A DNA stretch of 41,784 nt from Occallatibacter sp. (GTDB lineage: Bacteria > Acidobacteriota > Terriglobia > Terriglobales > Acidobacteriaceae), in NCBI GenBank assembly GCA_017883405.1, contig JADGNO010000179.1, forward strand, positions 1-41,784, read 5' to 3'. Below the pieces are notes generated by a model. The model made no database searches and had not been told where the DNA came from. It worked only from the letters and a program-made list of their open reading frames with translations. Within the stretch, counting starts at the first letter, position 1. Each line of letters opens with the position of its first letter. A program made the translations under genes and the position numbers. Positions 27,486-37,086 of the stretch are shown here, piece by piece.

Positions 27486-27662
27486 ATCCACTAAATCCTT
27501 TTTTCACACCTGCGTAGTTATCACCGTTCGCCGTCGTGTGTTTTTACCTGCCTTCTCCGCGTTTATTCGCAGAGTCCTTTTGTCTTCCGCGTTGCTAAAT
27601 TTGGCATCCAACATACACGTGCCCTTGCGCACGAATCTTCCTGCTCCGCGGAGGAGTACACA

Positions 27663-28070
27663 ATGCGACCAATGAGAAACGATATAGCGATAGGGTTAGG
27701 TATTAGTGCGGCGGTCTTTGCATGCGCACTGGGGTGGGGCAACCCGCTCATAAAGTCAACGCAAGGAGCCACGGCTGTTGCTGCGCAGAGCACGCCGCCT
27801 GCACAAACGTCGCCGGGACAAACGGCGCCGCCCAGCGATCAAGGACAGCCTGGACAGACAGCACCACCGAGTCAGCAAAGCCCGCGGCCCGACGATGCAT
27901 CACCTTCGACACCACCGGACCAGCAAACTCAGCCGGCACAACCGACGGAACCTGGGCAGGGCCAGCCGAACAGCAGGCGTAACGGCAATGGGCAAACACA
28001 GCCACCCTCTGATAGTCAACCACCATCGCAAAGCCAGCCGCCGGCTCAGAGTAATCCACCGCAAGCTTAG
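27663..28070 (+). CDS. Secreted Pro/Gln/Ser-rich low-complexity protein
   Basis: A 135-residue protein with a signal or anchor-like hydrophobic N-terminus (IAIGLGISAAVFACALGW) and a mature part made almost only of Pro, Gln, Ser, Thr and Gly, such as PPAQTSPGQTAPPSDQGQPG. This looks disordered and periplasmic or cell-wall spanning. GCGGAGGAGTACACA is a strong ribosome binding site before the ATG at 27663. It ends at a good terminator (28096-28129). No family is recognised. Confidence 0.75.
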   Translation: MRPMRNDIAIGLGISAAVFACALGWGNPLIKSTQGATAVAAQSTPPAQTSPGQTAPPSDQGQPGQTAPPSQQSPRPDDASPSTPPDQQTQPAQPTEPGQGQPNSRRNGNGQTQPPSDSQPPSQSQPPAQSNPPQA

Positions 28071-28095
28071 AACAACTAGTAATAAAGCAACGTGG

Positions 28096-28129
28096 AGGGA
28101 GGCTTTATCGGCCTCCCTTCATTCTTTTT
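28096..28129 (+). terminator. Rho-independent terminator after the Pro/Gln-rich gene
   Basis: An 8-bp stem AGGGAGGC (28096-28103) / GCCTCCCT (28111-28118) with a 7-nt loop, followed by TCATTCTTTTT. It lies 26 bp after the stop at 28070. Confidence 0.75.
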
Positions 28130-28326
28130 GAATGGCCATCGCGTCGCAACGATTCACTGGTGGTCTGACGACGGGCCAGGGAAAAAGCCGCGCGAGCAAC
28201 CTTGCCCGGGTATTGTGCTTCTGTTAGCAGGATGGACCTGAATCCTTAGGACGCGTTGATCGTTGACAGTACCCATCAGGAACAAAAAAAGCAGCGCAAG
28301 TAAATAGATACAGAGGAGGAAGAGTC

Positions 28327-28680
28327 ATGAAAAGGAATCATCATTTTGGATGGGCGGTCCCTCTAGTAATAACGGTAGCCCTCTACACCTTCAACCCCGG
28401 AATATCTGCCCAAAGCCCAGGCAGCAGCCCTCAGCAAGAACAACCGCAGCAGCAAACGGATCAGCAGGAGAGCAAGACGTTCACGGGCAAGGTCATGAAG
28501 CTGCAGAACGGGAATTTCGCGCTGGTTACAGGCCAATCGGCACAGGGACAGGCCTCAGGCCATTTTCTGGATAATCAGGATGAGGCGAAGAAGTACGAAG
28601 GCAAGCAAGTAACGGTTACCGGAACACTTGAAGTTGCAAGCAATACGATTCACGTAACAAAGATCGAAGCTGCTGCATAG
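28327..28680 (+). CDS. Secreted DUF5818-like protein
   Basis: A 117-residue exported protein: signal peptide ending GISAQSPG, a Gln-rich linker (SSPQQEQPQQQTDQQ), then a small OB-like/beta domain reading KTFTGKVMKLQNGNFALVT and YEGKQVTVTGTLEVASNTIHVTKIE. This domain matches what I know of DUF5818, a family frequent in Acidobacteriota, function unknown. GAGGAGGAAGAGTC precedes the ATG at 28327. The last codons are duplicated after the stop (28662-28701). Confidence 0.8.
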   Translation: MKRNHHFGWAVPLVITVALYTFNPGISAQSPGSSPQQEQPQQQTDQQESKTFTGKVMKLQNGNFALVTGQSAQGQASGHFLDNQDEAKKYEGKQVTVTGTLEVASNTIHVTKIEAAA

Positions 28681-28701
28681 TGGATCGAAGCTGCAGCATA
28701 A
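28662..28701 (+). repeat. Tandem duplication of the last codons across the stop
   Basis: GATCGAAGCTGCTGCATA (28662-28679) is followed by GATCGAAGCTGCAGCATA (28683-28700), an offset of 21 bp (seven codons). In frame it reads KIEAAA, amber stop, WIEAAA, ochre stop, so reading through the TAG would add seven residues. Confidence 0.75.
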
Positions 28702-28710
28702 TGCAGCGGG

Positions 28711-28750
28711 AACCACACAGGGCTGCCGAATTCGGCAGCCCTGTGTGGTT
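28711..28750. terminator. Perfect 40-bp palindrome, probable bidirectional terminator
   Basis: The left arm (28711-28730, starting AACCACACAGGG) is the exact reverse complement of the right arm (28731-28750), with no loop; the centre is GAATTC. It lies between the convergent DUF5818-like gene and the EF-G-like gene, 17 bp from the stop of the latter. A run of T is not present on either side. It can form a very stable hairpin in both transcripts. Confidence 0.8.
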
Positions 28751-28767
28751 AGATTGATGCGGCAGTA

Positions 28768-30873
28768 TCAATCTTCTTCTTCGTCGACTGGACGTTTGGC
28801 ATTGGCCAGAATTTTGTCGGCGACAATTTGCGGAACGATGTCGTAGTGATTCACTTCCATGTGATAGCTGCCTTTGCCCTGCGTCATACTGGTAAGCAGC
28901 GTGCCATAAGTGAGCATCTCGGCCATGGGCACTTCCGCGTTGATCACGGTCGTGCGTCCCTTGGTCTCCATGCCCTGCACGCGGCCGCGGCGCGAGTTCA
29001 AATCGCCCATCAGCGTGCCCGCAAATTCGTCGGGCGCTTCAATCTCGACTTTCATCACCGGCTCAAGTAGGCAGGGCTTTGCCGTTTCCATGGCTTTTTT
29101 GAAAGCCAGGCGGCCAGCTTTCTTGAACGAGAGCTCGTTTGAATCCACGTCGTGATAGCTGCCGTCGTAGAGCGTGACTTTGAAATCGACAACCGGGTAG
29201 CCGGCGAGATATCCGCGGGCTGCGGCTTCAACAATGCCTTTTTCAACGGCGGGAATAAAGTTCTTGGGAATGGAACCGCCAAAGACATCGTTTTCAAATT
29301 CAAAACCGCCGCCGCGAGGCATCGGCTCCATCTTGATTTTGCAATCGCCAAATTGACCGTGACCGCCCGACTGTTTCTTGTGGCGGCCTTGCGCGTCGGC
29401 TTTGCCGCGGATGGTTTCGCGGTAAGGAACCTTTGGAGCTTTCAGAGTGACTTCAGCGTGATAGCGCTTTTTGAGGCGGTTGACGATGGCTTCAATGTGC
29501 GGCTGGCCGGCGCCGGCAATCAAGAATTCGTTGGTCTGCGGGTCGCGGAAGAAGCGAATGAGCAGATCCTCTTCCATGAGCTTGTGAATGGCGGGCGCGA
29601 GCTTGTCTTCGTCTGCGCGGCTCTTTGGCTCGATGGCGTAGGTCATGGCGGGATCGGGCGTGGGCGGCAGCTCGAAATTAATCTCGCCGCCTTTTTGTCC
29701 CAGCGTGTCGCCGGTGAGCGTTTCGCGGAGTTTGGCAACGGCTCCAATGTCGCCCGCGTGCAGTTCTGCTACTTCAACAGGCTTGCGGCCCTGCATCGCG
29801 CTCAGGTGCGAAAGCTTTTCCTGGCTGCGGCGCGTGTAGTTTTCAAGGGTGGCGTCGTTTTTGAGAACGCCGCTGACCACTTTGAAGAAAGTGATGCGGC
29901 CCGCGAACGGATCGGACATGGTTTTGAAGACGAAGGCGGCCACCGGCTCGCTGTCAGCGATTTTGCGCGTTGTATCGTCGCCGGCTGGAGTTTTTACGGC
30001 GAGTGGCTCTTTTTCGATCGGCGAAGGCGTGTACACCTTGAGGAAGTCGAGCAAGTGATCGAGGGCCATGTTGGCCAGGCCGCTTGAGAACAGCACCGGG
30101 AAGATGCGGTCTTCGCGAATGGCTTCGTGCAGGGCGGCGATCAGGTGATCTTCAGGAATTGTGCCTTTTTCAAAATACTCTTCCATCAACTCGTCTTTGC
30201 CTTCGGCGACGAGTTCGACGAGCGCTTCGTGGCGGGCCTTGGCGTCGGCGACAAGCGAGGCTGGAATTTCCGCGGAGACTTTGCCGCGGCCATCGCCGCC
30301 GGGCGTGTAGGTATAGGCCTCCATGGTTACCAGGTCGACTACGCCGTGAAATCCGTTGGCATCTGAAATGGGCAACTGGACAGGAACACAGTTGCGGCCC
30401 CAGCGCTCGTGAATGTCGTCGATGAGGGCGCTCAATCCGCCCTGGCCACCCGCCTTGGGATGGTCCATCTGGTTGACAAGAACGATGCGGGGCACGTTGG
30501 CTTCTTCAGCATATTTCCAAACGCGCTCGGTAACGGGCTCAACGCCGGATTGGGCATTGACGAGCACGATGGCTGACTCGACCGGAATCAGCGCGGCGCG
30601 CGACTCATGCGTGAACATGTGGAAGCCGGGAGTGTCGACAAAATTAATTTTGACGCCCTGCCACTCGGCAAAGGCGACGGCGTTTTGCATGGTTATGCCG
30701 CGGGCAACTTCTTCTTCGTCGTAGGCGGTGACAGCGGTGCCTTCGGCAACACGGCCCTGGGTTGGCGTCATTTTTGCGGCATGCAGCAGAGCAGCGATTA
30801 AGGTGGTTTTGCCGCTTTGCGCATGCCCCAATACAGCTACGTTACGGATCTCACTTCCCTGATACGTTTTCAT
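28768..30873 (-). CDS. EF-G-like translational GTPase (second elongation factor G)
   Basis: A 701-residue EF-G-family protein. G1 is GHAQSGKTT (16-24), the DTPGF motif is at 80-84, and G4 reads NQMD (134-137) rather than NKMD. The domain IV region and the C-terminal ...MEVNHYDIVP are kept, and the length is normal for EF-G. This resembles the FusA2-type paralogues found beside the main fusA elsewhere in the genome; those are less well understood than EF-G itself. Altered G4 may change nucleotide preference or affinity. AAGGAGAATCAA precedes the ATG at 30873, a perfect ribosome binding site that rejects the longer frame to 30975. Its 3' end is closed by the palindrome at 28711-28750. Confidence 0.9.
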   Translation of the reverse strand: MKTYQGSEIRNVAVLGHAQSGKTTLIAALLHAAKMTPTQGRVAEGTAVTAYDEEEVARGITMQNAVAFAEWQGVKINFVDTPGFHMFTHESRAALIPVESAIVLVNAQSGVEPVTERVWKYAEEANVPRIVLVNQMDHPKAGGQGGLSALIDDIHERWGRNCVPVQLPISDANGFHGVVDLVTMEAYTYTPGGDGRGKVSAEIPASLVADAKARHEALVELVAEGKDELMEEYFEKGTIPEDHLIAALHEAIREDRIFPVLFSSGLANMALDHLLDFLKVYTPSPIEKEPLAVKTPAGDDTTRKIADSEPVAAFVFKTMSDPFAGRITFFKVVSGVLKNDATLENYTRRSQEKLSHLSAMQGRKPVEVAELHAGDIGAVAKLRETLTGDTLGQKGGEINFELPPTPDPAMTYAIEPKSRADEDKLAPAIHKLMEEDLLIRFFRDPQTNEFLIAGAGQPHIEAIVNRLKKRYHAEVTLKAPKVPYRETIRGKADAQGRHKKQSGGHGQFGDCKIKMEPMPRGGGFEFENDVFGGSIPKNFIPAVEKGIVEAAARGYLAGYPVVDFKVTLYDGSYHDVDSNELSFKKAGRLAFKKAMETAKPCLLEPVMKVEIEAPDEFAGTLMGDLNSRRGRVQGMETKGRTTVINAEVPMAEMLTYGTLLTSMTQGKGSYHMEVNHYDIVPQIVADKILANAKRPVDEEED

Positions 30874-31371
30874 TTGATTCTCCTTGAGAATTGGCGGATG
30901 AAGAATGGATTGCGGATGGATTGCAAGAGGATCGTGGGAGGGACAGGGACGGCGGGCGGATGCCCTGGATGGCATCGATGTGGCCGAATTGGCTGGCCAC
31001 GGCTCCGGGTCTGCCGTCTACCTCGTCCATTGAAGAGGGCCACGCTCCGGCGTAAAGGCAGAACTATGCAGTGTGAATCCGCCGGGCGATCTTCACCAAA
31101 GAGCGGATGCTATCACAGGCGGAGTGTGAACGTCCTGTGACTTGAAGCACAAAAACCTAGGCGGCAGGGATAAGGTTGCCAAAAGAGCTGCTCGTCAGGT
31201 CATCCGCGGCTCCGAAATGCCCTTCCCTAAAGAATCGCTGCTCGCGTACACTCAAACACATTCGGCTCACCGTGTTTCCCTAAATCCGGTGAATTCGCTT
31301 GCGTTTCACAGGGCTTCCCCAGGGCTCTTTCCCCCGGACAACCAACTGAACGCGACCACAAGGAGGTCAAA
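30874..31371. other. Divergent intergenic region
   Basis: About 500 bp between the EF-G-like gene (minus) and the methyltransferase gene (plus), which diverge. I see no convincing ORF or strong promoter match. It should carry promoters for both, but none stands out by eye. Confidence 0.5.
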
Positions 31372-32424
31372 ATGAGTCTGTCCACAGGTGTCGTCACCTC
31401 TGCCGCCACGCCCATTGCCGCGCCATCCCCCGAACACATCCTGCAAGTCGGCCTGGGTTTCTGGGCCTCAAAAACTCTACTGAGCGCAGTGGAGATGGAA
31501 GTCTTTACCGAACTCGCCAAGCATCCTGAAGATCTCGATACGCTTACCGGGCGCCTGGGTCTGCATCCGCGCTCCGCGCATGACTTTTTTGACTCGCTGG
31601 TGGCGCTGGGTTTTCTGGAGCGCAATGACGGAGTGTATTCCAATACGCCGTCTACAGAGCTCTTTCTGGATAAGAAGAAGCCCACCTATATTGGGGGCAT
31701 GCTTGAGATGGCGAACCAGCGCTTGTATGGACATTGGAACAAACTGACCCCGGCGCTGAGGACCGGCCAGATGCAGGGCGAGGCGGGACCGAATGCCACA
31801 GAGAATTTTGCGGCGCTCTACGCCGATCCGGCGCGGCTGAAGAGTTTTTTGAAAGCAATGACCGGCGTGAGCCGGGGCGCGAATATGGCGATTGCCGCCA
31901 AGTTTCCGTGGGCAAAATACAGAACGGTAGTGGATGCGGGTCCGGCGCAGGGCGATCTGCTGGTTCAGGTGGCGCTCAAGAACACGCACTTGCTCGGCAT
32001 CGGGTTTGATCTGCCTGAAGTAGGTCCGATCTTCGAGGAGTACATCGAAGCCAACAGCCTGTCGGCGCGCGTGCAGTTCCAACCGGGCAGCTTCTTTACC
32101 GATCCGATTCCCAACGCTGAGGTGGTCATGATGGGCCACATTCTGCATGATTGGGATCTTGAGCAGAAACGCATGCTGATCTCCAAGGCCTACGATGCGC
32201 TGCCGAAGGGAGGCGCGCTCATGGTCTACGAAGCGCTCATCGATGACGAGCGGCGCAAGAATGCCTTTGGCTTGCTGATGAGTCTGAACATGCTAGTTGA
32301 AACCGTTGGCGGCTTCGACTATACCGGAGCCGATTGTATTGGTTGGATGAAGGACGCGGGATTCTCGGAAGCGCACGTCGAACACCTGGTGGGTCCGGAC
32401 TCGATGGTGATCGGCATCAAATAG
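31372..32424 (+). CDS. O-methyltransferase, plant-type dimerising family
   Basis: A 350-residue protein. The N-terminal winged-helix dimerisation domain is seen in [20 protein letters not shown] and [19 protein letters not shown]. The SAM-binding site appears as [17 protein letters not shown] (a variant of DxGxGxG), then GIGFDLPEV and the HILHDWD motif typical of caffeic-acid/acetylserotonin-type O-methyltransferases. The substrate is likely a small hydroxylated molecule; no biosynthetic cluster is attached. AAGGAGGTCAAA is a strong ribosome binding site. A cupin gene follows after 12 bp and a small exported peptide gene after that, forming a likely operon. Confidence 0.92.
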   Translation: MSLSTGVVTSAATPIAAPSPEHILQVGLGFWASKTLLSAVEMEVFTELAKHPEDLDTLTGRLGLHPRSAHDFFDSLVALGFLERNDGVYSNTPSTELFLDKKKPTYIGGMLEMANQRLYGHWNKLTPALRTGQMQGEAGPNATENFAALYADPARLKSFLKAMTGVSRGANMAIAAKFPWAKYRTVVDAGPAQGDLLVQVALKNTHLLGIGFDLPEVGPIFEEYIEANSLSARVQFQPGSFFTDPIPNAEVVMMGHILHDWDLEQKRMLISKAYDALPKGGALMVYEALIDDERRKNAFGLLMSLNMLVETVGGFDYTGADCIGWMKDAGFSEAHVEHLVGPDSMVIGIK

Positions 32425-32436
32425 GCTGGAGGTAGA

Positions 32437-32796
32437 ATGCAGCCTCAATCAACTGAACAAGAATGGCCTGAGGAGCTTGATGCTTTGCGCGCGGCGCCAA
32501 AGCACCATGCTCTGCTCTTTGAAAACGACGCCGTTCGCGTTCTCGACACCAACATTGCTCCGGGTGACACGGTACCGCTGCACACGCACCGGTGGCCTAG
32601 CGCGCACTACATCCTCAGCGTCAGCAGTTTCGTTCGCCGCGATGCCGCAAGCACGGCGCTCGTCGACAGTCGCACTATGCACGAACTGCCTGAAGGAGCC
32701 GCGCTCTGGTCAGAACCGCTCCCGCCACATACTCTTGAGAACGTGGGTGAGCGGGACCTGCACGTAATCAGCGTCGAGATAAAGCGTCCCACCTGA
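32437..32796 (+). CDS. Small cupin-domain protein
   Basis: A 119-residue protein with a single cupin: ENDAVRVLDTNIAPGDTVPLHTHRWPSAHYIL carries the HxH-like metal ligands, and the second half ends LPPHTLENVGERDLHVISVE. It may be a metal-dependent dioxygenase-like or sensor protein acting with the preceding methyltransferase; the real substrate is unknown. GGAGGTAGA precedes the ATG at 32437. Confidence 0.85.
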   Translation: MQPQSTEQEWPEELDALRAAPKHHALLFENDAVRVLDTNIAPGDTVPLHTHRWPSAHYILSVSSFVRRDAASTALVDSRTMHELPEGAALWSEPLPPHTLENVGERDLHVISVEIKRPT

Positions 32797-32818
32797 GATT
32801 TGTCTGGAAAGGGACCTG

Positions 32819-32974
32819 ATGAGTACGCGTCCTTTTACATTATTTGCAGCAGCCATTTTTATCTCTACCATGTACAGTGCAATTGCGCAGGCTCCACCCG
32901 CCCGGCATGGAGCTATCATAGCCGTGACTACGATTTACACCAAAGACCCGCTCATCGCGTTGAGACTGCGATGA
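32819..32974 (+). CDS. Short exported peptide, possibly truncated (51 aa)
   Basis: A short ORF 22 bp after the cupin gene, with GGAAAGGGACCTG before the ATG. It has a good signal sequence (FTLFAAAIFIST to SAIAQAPPA) and then only about 25 residues (RHGAIIAVTTIYTKDPLIAL). It stops at a TGA overlapping a new ATG in the next frame, and the following 90 bp to purF encode no clear continuation. It may be the remains of a larger secreted protein. Confidence 0.45.
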   Translation: MSTRPFTLFAAAIFISTMYSAIAQAPPARHGAIIAVTTIYTKDPLIALRLR

Positions 32975-33061
32975 ACGGGGCACAGCTTTTCAAGGATCAA
33001 GGTGATTCTTGGGGGGAAATGATCGGGCCACCTGCCCAAGATGGACGGGGTGAAATGCGGC

Positions 33062-34579
33062 TTAGAGACTTGCACCTGCGGGAAGGATCTCATCTACGTC
33101 GACCCATTGCGTTGGATAGTTCCCCGTGTAGCATGCCGTGCAGTAACCCTGCTTATTTTCTGCATTCACTGCGGAGTACAAACCGTCCAGCGAAAGATAA
33201 GCCAGGGAATCAGCTTCAATAAAGCGGCGAATTTCATCGATAGATTGGTTGGCGGCAATAAGTTCGCTTTTGCTGGGTGTATCCACGCCGTAAAAACAGG
33301 GCGAAATAGTGGGCGGGCAACTAATGCGCAAGTGAACTTCTTTGGCGCCCGCGCCGCGGACCATGCGGACAATTTTGCGGCTGGTTGTTCCACGAATAAT
33401 CGAGTCGTCAATCAGCACAACGCGCTTGCCCTCAAGCAGGTTGTGGACCGGGTTGAGTTTTAATCGCACGCCAAAATCGCGGACGCGCTGTTCCGGCTCA
33501 ATAAACGTGCGGCCCACATAGTGATTGCGAATCAGTCCGAACCGGAAGGGAATGCCGGCTTCTTCCGCATAGCCAAGAGCGGCGGTCACGCCGGAGTCAG
33601 GCACCGGAACAATCACGTCGGCCGGAACGCTGGATTCGCGGGCAAGCTGGCGTCCCATTCGGTCGCGGGTTTCCTGCACCCATTGGCCGTAGATGCGGCT
33701 GTCAGGTCGCGCAAAATAGACATGCTCAAAGATGCAGCTCGTTTGCGGGACACCGCTGGCGTACTGGCGGCTGGTGACGCCATCTTCGGTTACCATGACG
33801 AGCTCGCCCGGCAGCACGTCGCGAATATACTCGGCGCGTAGCAGGTCGAACGCGCATGTCTCACTGGCAAAGATGATGGTGTCCGGACCATCGGGGTGTT
33901 TGAGGCGGCCCATCGAGAGCGGGCGAAAGCCGCGCGGATCGCGAGCCGCAAAAATGCGATCGCGGGTCATCATCACGATGGAGAATGCGCCATCTACCTG
34001 CGAGAGCGAATCGGCAATTGCGTCCACCAACGTCCCTGCGCGCGAGTGCGCAATCAGCTGAACGATGATTTCAGAGTCTGACGTGGTCTGGAAGTAAGCG
34101 CCATCGCGTTCAAGCCGGGCGCGAATATTCCCCAGGTTCACCAAGTTGCCGTTGTGCGCAATCGCAATCAGGCCCTTGGTGGAGTCAACACGGATAGGCT
34201 GCGCGTTCAAGAGCGCTGAATCGCCAGTGGTTGAATAACGAGTGTGCCCGATGGCCATGGTTCCGGGCAGTTTCTGCAGCACATCGTCTGTAAAGATTTC
34301 AGAAACAAGGCCCATGCCTTTGATATTGGCCAGATGCTGGCCGTCGGCCGTTGCAATGCCGGCAGATTCCTGGCCGCGATGCTGCAGTGCGTATAGGCTC
34401 AGGAAGGCCTGTCGTGCGGCATCGGGGTGCCCATGAATGGCGACTACGCCGCATTCTTCGCGGAGCTTGGGGTCGTCGTTTTCAGCAGCGTTCGGAGCGG
34501 CTGCGATTGCCGGGCCGCAACGGCGAAGCTGTTCAGACTGGTCGATTATGCCTTCAACACCCTGGAAAAGAAGCTTCAT
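33062..34579 (-). CDS. purF: Amidophosphoribosyltransferase
   Basis: A 505-residue enzyme that makes phosphoribosylamine from PRPP and glutamine, the first step of purine synthesis. The glutaminase nucleophile is C43 ([10 protein letters not shown]), so a 42-residue propeptide is cut off, longer than the 11 residues in Bacillus. [13 protein letters not shown] glutaminase sequence ([11 protein letters not shown]) and the PRPP loop [14 protein letters not shown] are clear. [12 protein letters not shown] and [11 protein letters not shown] are the cysteines of the [4Fe-4S]-type PurF. The ATG at 34579 overlaps the purL stop (34576-34579, ATGA), so translation is coupled; a longer frame to 34627 is not needed. 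Confidence 0.96.
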   Translation of the reverse strand: MKLLFQGVEGIIDQSEQLRRCGPAIAAAPNAAENDDPKLREECGVVAIHGHPDAARQAFLSLYALQHRGQESAGIATADGQHLANIKGMGLVSEIFTDDVLQKLPGTMAIGHTRYSTTGDSALLNAQPIRVDSTKGLIAIAHNGNLVNLGNIRARLERDGAYFQTTSDSEIIVQLIAHSRAGTLVDAIADSLSQVDGAFSIVMMTRDRIFAARDPRGFRPLSMGRLKHPDGPDTIIFASETCAFDLLRAEYIRDVLPGELVMVTEDGVTSRQYASGVPQTSCIFEHVYFARPDSRIYGQWVQETRDRMGRQLARESSVPADVIVPVPDSGVTAALGYAEEAGIPFRFGLIRNHYVGRTFIEPEQRVRDFGVRLKLNPVHNLLEGKRVVLIDDSIIRGTTSRKIVRMVRGAGAKEVHLRISCPPTISPCFYGVDTPSKSELIAANQSIDEIRRFIEADSLAYLSLDGLYSAVNAENKQGYCTACYTGNYPTQWVDVDEILPAGASL

Positions 34580-37035
34580 CGCGCGGTGACCTCGCCATGG
34601 ATATTTGCTTCCAAAGCAGAGGACCACGGTTCGCGCAATGTTGCCAGAGATGCGGTGATGACAGGTTGTTTGTATACGTTGATTTCAAGCCGGTCGCCGC
34701 CGGTTGTGCCGATGCGGGCAGCGTAGTAGCCGTATCGGTCTGCGAAGTCTTCAATTGCGTTCAACTGGTTTCCTTCGCAGGTGACGAGCACGGTCGAGGC
34801 CGGCTCTGCAAATAATCCAAACAACGGGTGCGCCATCAGAGATTGTTCCTGCTCCGCTGTTGCGCCGATGCTGTTTGCGAATGCCGATTGCGCCAGGGCA
34901 ACGGCTATGCCGCCATCGGAAATGTCGCGCGCGGAGTGGAGCAACTGACGCTCGGCCAGGACGGAAAGCAGTGTGTGCAGATCAGCCTCCGCTTCGAGAT
35001 CGAGTGGTGGTGGCTGGCCCCATACGCCGCCCAGCACCACGCTTGCATATTCCGACGACCCGAAGGAAGCAAGTTCAGCCGTGGCCGCTTCTTCGGTTTC
35101 GGTGGCCTCGGGGTGAAGTGCCTGAGGATTGCCGAGAACTGTGTTGTAAGGATCAGCAGCGCTCTCGACTCGCTCGCCAGGAAACGGAACCTTGAGATTC
35201 GGATCAGGTGATTCGCCAGCGGGAATAGGCCATAGCAGCACGATGGCGTCGCCGGCGCGTTGGAAGTCCGCTGGAACTGCCTTTGTGACATCGTCGAAGA
35301 TACCCACGATACCCAACACGGGCGTGGGATAAATGCCTTCGCCGCGGGTTTCGTTGTAGAGAGAAACGTTGCCGCCCGTAATTGGTGTTGAAAGAGCGGT
35401 GCAGGCTTCTGCAATTCCATCAATGGCTGCGGAAAGCTGCGCCATGATCTCCGGCTTCTCAGGATTGCCGAAATTAAGGCAGTTGGTGGCGGCTACCGGA
35501 ATTGCGCCGCTCATGGCAACCTTGCGCGCGGCCTCTGCCACGGCATGCTTGGCGCCAAGATTTGGATTGAGGTAGCTCCAACGGCCATTGCCATCCAGAG
35601 CCATTGCCAACCCGCGTTCGTGTCCCTTGGTGCCGGTGCCCTTAATGCGCATGACTCCGGCTTCGCCGCCGGGACCGATCACCGTGTTGGTCTGCACCAT
35701 GGAATCGTATTGCTGATGTACCCAGCGTTTGGAGCAAACGTTTGAGCTTGCGAGCAGCTTGATGAGGTCGGCTGTGAAATCGCGATCTTCAGCGAGTGCG
35801 GCCTGCACGTGCTCAGGAGGAACGTGCGGCAATGGGCACGTCCACGTCCCCACCGGCCGATGATAGAGAGGCGCGTCGTCAGTCAGGGATTGGTTGGGAA
35901 TATCGGCTACGAGCACGCCGTGATGGCGAATGCGCAGCCGTGGCTCAGGCTTTACCGTGCCCACAATCACCGCATCCAGACCCCACTTGGCAAACACGCG
36001 CAACACTTCGTCTTCGCGGCCTTTTTCCGCCACCAGCAACATGCGCTCCTGGCTTTCAGACAACATGATTTCGTACGCGCTCATGCCGGTTTCGCGCTGC
36101 GGAACGAGATCGAGTTCGACGTCGAGACCTACGCCGCCGCGCGCGCCCATTTCGCAGGTGGAGCAGGTCAGGCCCGCCGCTCCCATGTCCTGAATGCCGA
36201 CGATCGCGCCGGTCTTCATGGCTTCAAGGCAGGCCTCAAGCAGGAGCTTCTCCATAAACGGATCGCCCACCTGAACATTGGGGCGCTTCTGCTCTGAACC
36301 CTCCTTGAACTCCTCGCTGGCCATGGTGGCGCCATGGATACCGTCGCGGCCAGTTTTTGCGCCAACATAAATGACCGGGTTTCCAGTACCGCTTGCTTTG
36401 CCGTAAAAGATTTCGTCTTTGCGGACCAGGCCGAGCGCGAAGGCGTTTACCAGCGGGTTGCCGCTGTAACAAGCTTCAAATTTTGTTTCGCCGCCCAGGT
36501 TTGGCACGCCAAAGCAGTTGCCGTAACCGGCGATGCCGCTGACCACACCTTCAACAACGGCGTGATTGCGATTGACGAGTTCTTCCTCGGCGATGCCAGG
36601 CTCAATCGGGCCAAAACGCAGCGAGTCCATCACGGCCAGCGGCCGCGCGCCCATGGTGAAAATGTCGCGCAGAATTCCACCCACCCCGGTCGCGGCGCCC
36701 TGGAACGGTTCAATATAACTGGGGTGGTTGTGGCTCTCAATCTTGAAGGCGCAGGCCCAACCGTCTCCCACGTCGATAATGCCGGCATTCTCACCTGGCC
36801 CTTGCACCACGCGGTCGCTCTTGGTGGGCAGGCGCTTGAGATGAACGCGGCTGGACTTGTAAGAGCAATGTTCGCTCCACATCACCGAGTAAATACCCAG
36901 CTCGGTGAGCGATGGCACGCGTCCAAGTGCCTCAAGAATACGGTTGTACTCGTCCGCAGTAATGCTGTGCTGAGCGAGCAATTGCGGAGTAATGGAAACT
37001 GGGTCTGGAACAACTGCAGAAAAGGCAGTAGTCAT
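34576..37035 (-). CDS. purL: Phosphoribosylformylglycinamidine synthase subunit PurL
   Basis: An 819-residue protein of the small-type PurL, which converts FGAR to FGAM using ATP and ammonia delivered by PurQ, with PurS. Signatures: [47 protein letters not shown] and [13 protein letters not shown]. It is longer than most PurL of this type (about 740), mostly in the C-terminal half. The ATG at 37035 ([10 protein letters not shown]) follows GGAG by 9 bp; the in-frame ATG at 37050 is an alternative. It overlaps purF by 4 bp and is preceded by the glycosyltransferase gene at 51 bp. purS and purQ are not in the window. Confidence 0.95.
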   Translation of the reverse strand: MTTAFSAVVPDPVSITPQLLAQHSITADEYNRILEALGRVPSLTELGIYSVMWSEHCSYKSSRVHLKRLPTKSDRVVQGPGENAGIIDVGDGWACAFKIESHNHPSYIEPFQGAATGVGGILRDIFTMGARPLAVMDSLRFGPIEPGIAEEELVNRNHAVVEGVVSGIAGYGNCFGVPNLGGETKFEACYSGNPLVNAFALGLVRKDEIFYGKASGTGNPVIYVGAKTGRDGIHGATMASEEFKEGSEQKRPNVQVGDPFMEKLLLEACLEAMKTGAIVGIQDMGAAGLTCSTCEMGARGGVGLDVELDLVPQRETGMSAYEIMLSESQERMLLVAEKGREDEVLRVFAKWGLDAVIVGTVKPEPRLRIRHHGVLVADIPNQSLTDDAPLYHRPVGTWTCPLPHVPPEHVQAALAEDRDFTADLIKLLASSNVCSKRWVHQQYDSMVQTNTVIGPGGEAGVMRIKGTGTKGHERGLAMALDGNGRWSYLNPNLGAKHAVAEAARKVAMSGAIPVAATNCLNFGNPEKPEIMAQLSAAIDGIAEACTALSTPITGGNVSLYNETRGEGIYPTPVLGIVGIFDDVTKAVPADFQRAGDAIVLLWPIPAGESPDPNLKVPFPGERVESAADPYNTVLGNPQALHPEATETEEAATAELASFGSSEYASVVLGGVWGQPPPLDLEAEADLHTLLSVLAERQLLHSARDISDGGIAVALAQSAFANSIGATAEQEQSLMAHPLFGLFAEPASTVLVTCEGNQLNAIEDFADRYGYYAARIGTTGGDRLEINVYKQPVITASLATLREPWSSALEANIHGEVTAR

Positions 37036-37086
37036 CGCGGTTAACTCCATTGTCGCACGGTCCCTGTGGAACCGCAGAACGCCGCT

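Noticed and set aside
29152-30087. 311-residue plus-strand ORF
   Set aside because: It lies fully antisense to the EF-G-like gene, has no ribosome binding site or recognisable motif, and shows the composition of a GC-driven shadow frame.
31477-32148. 223-residue minus-strand ORF
   Set aside because: It lies entirely within the O-methyltransferase gene on the other strand.
32800-33222. 140-residue plus-strand ORF after the cupin gene
   Set aside because: It overlaps the purF 3' end by 160 bp and the exported-peptide frame; its sequence has no recognisable family and its start has a poor site.
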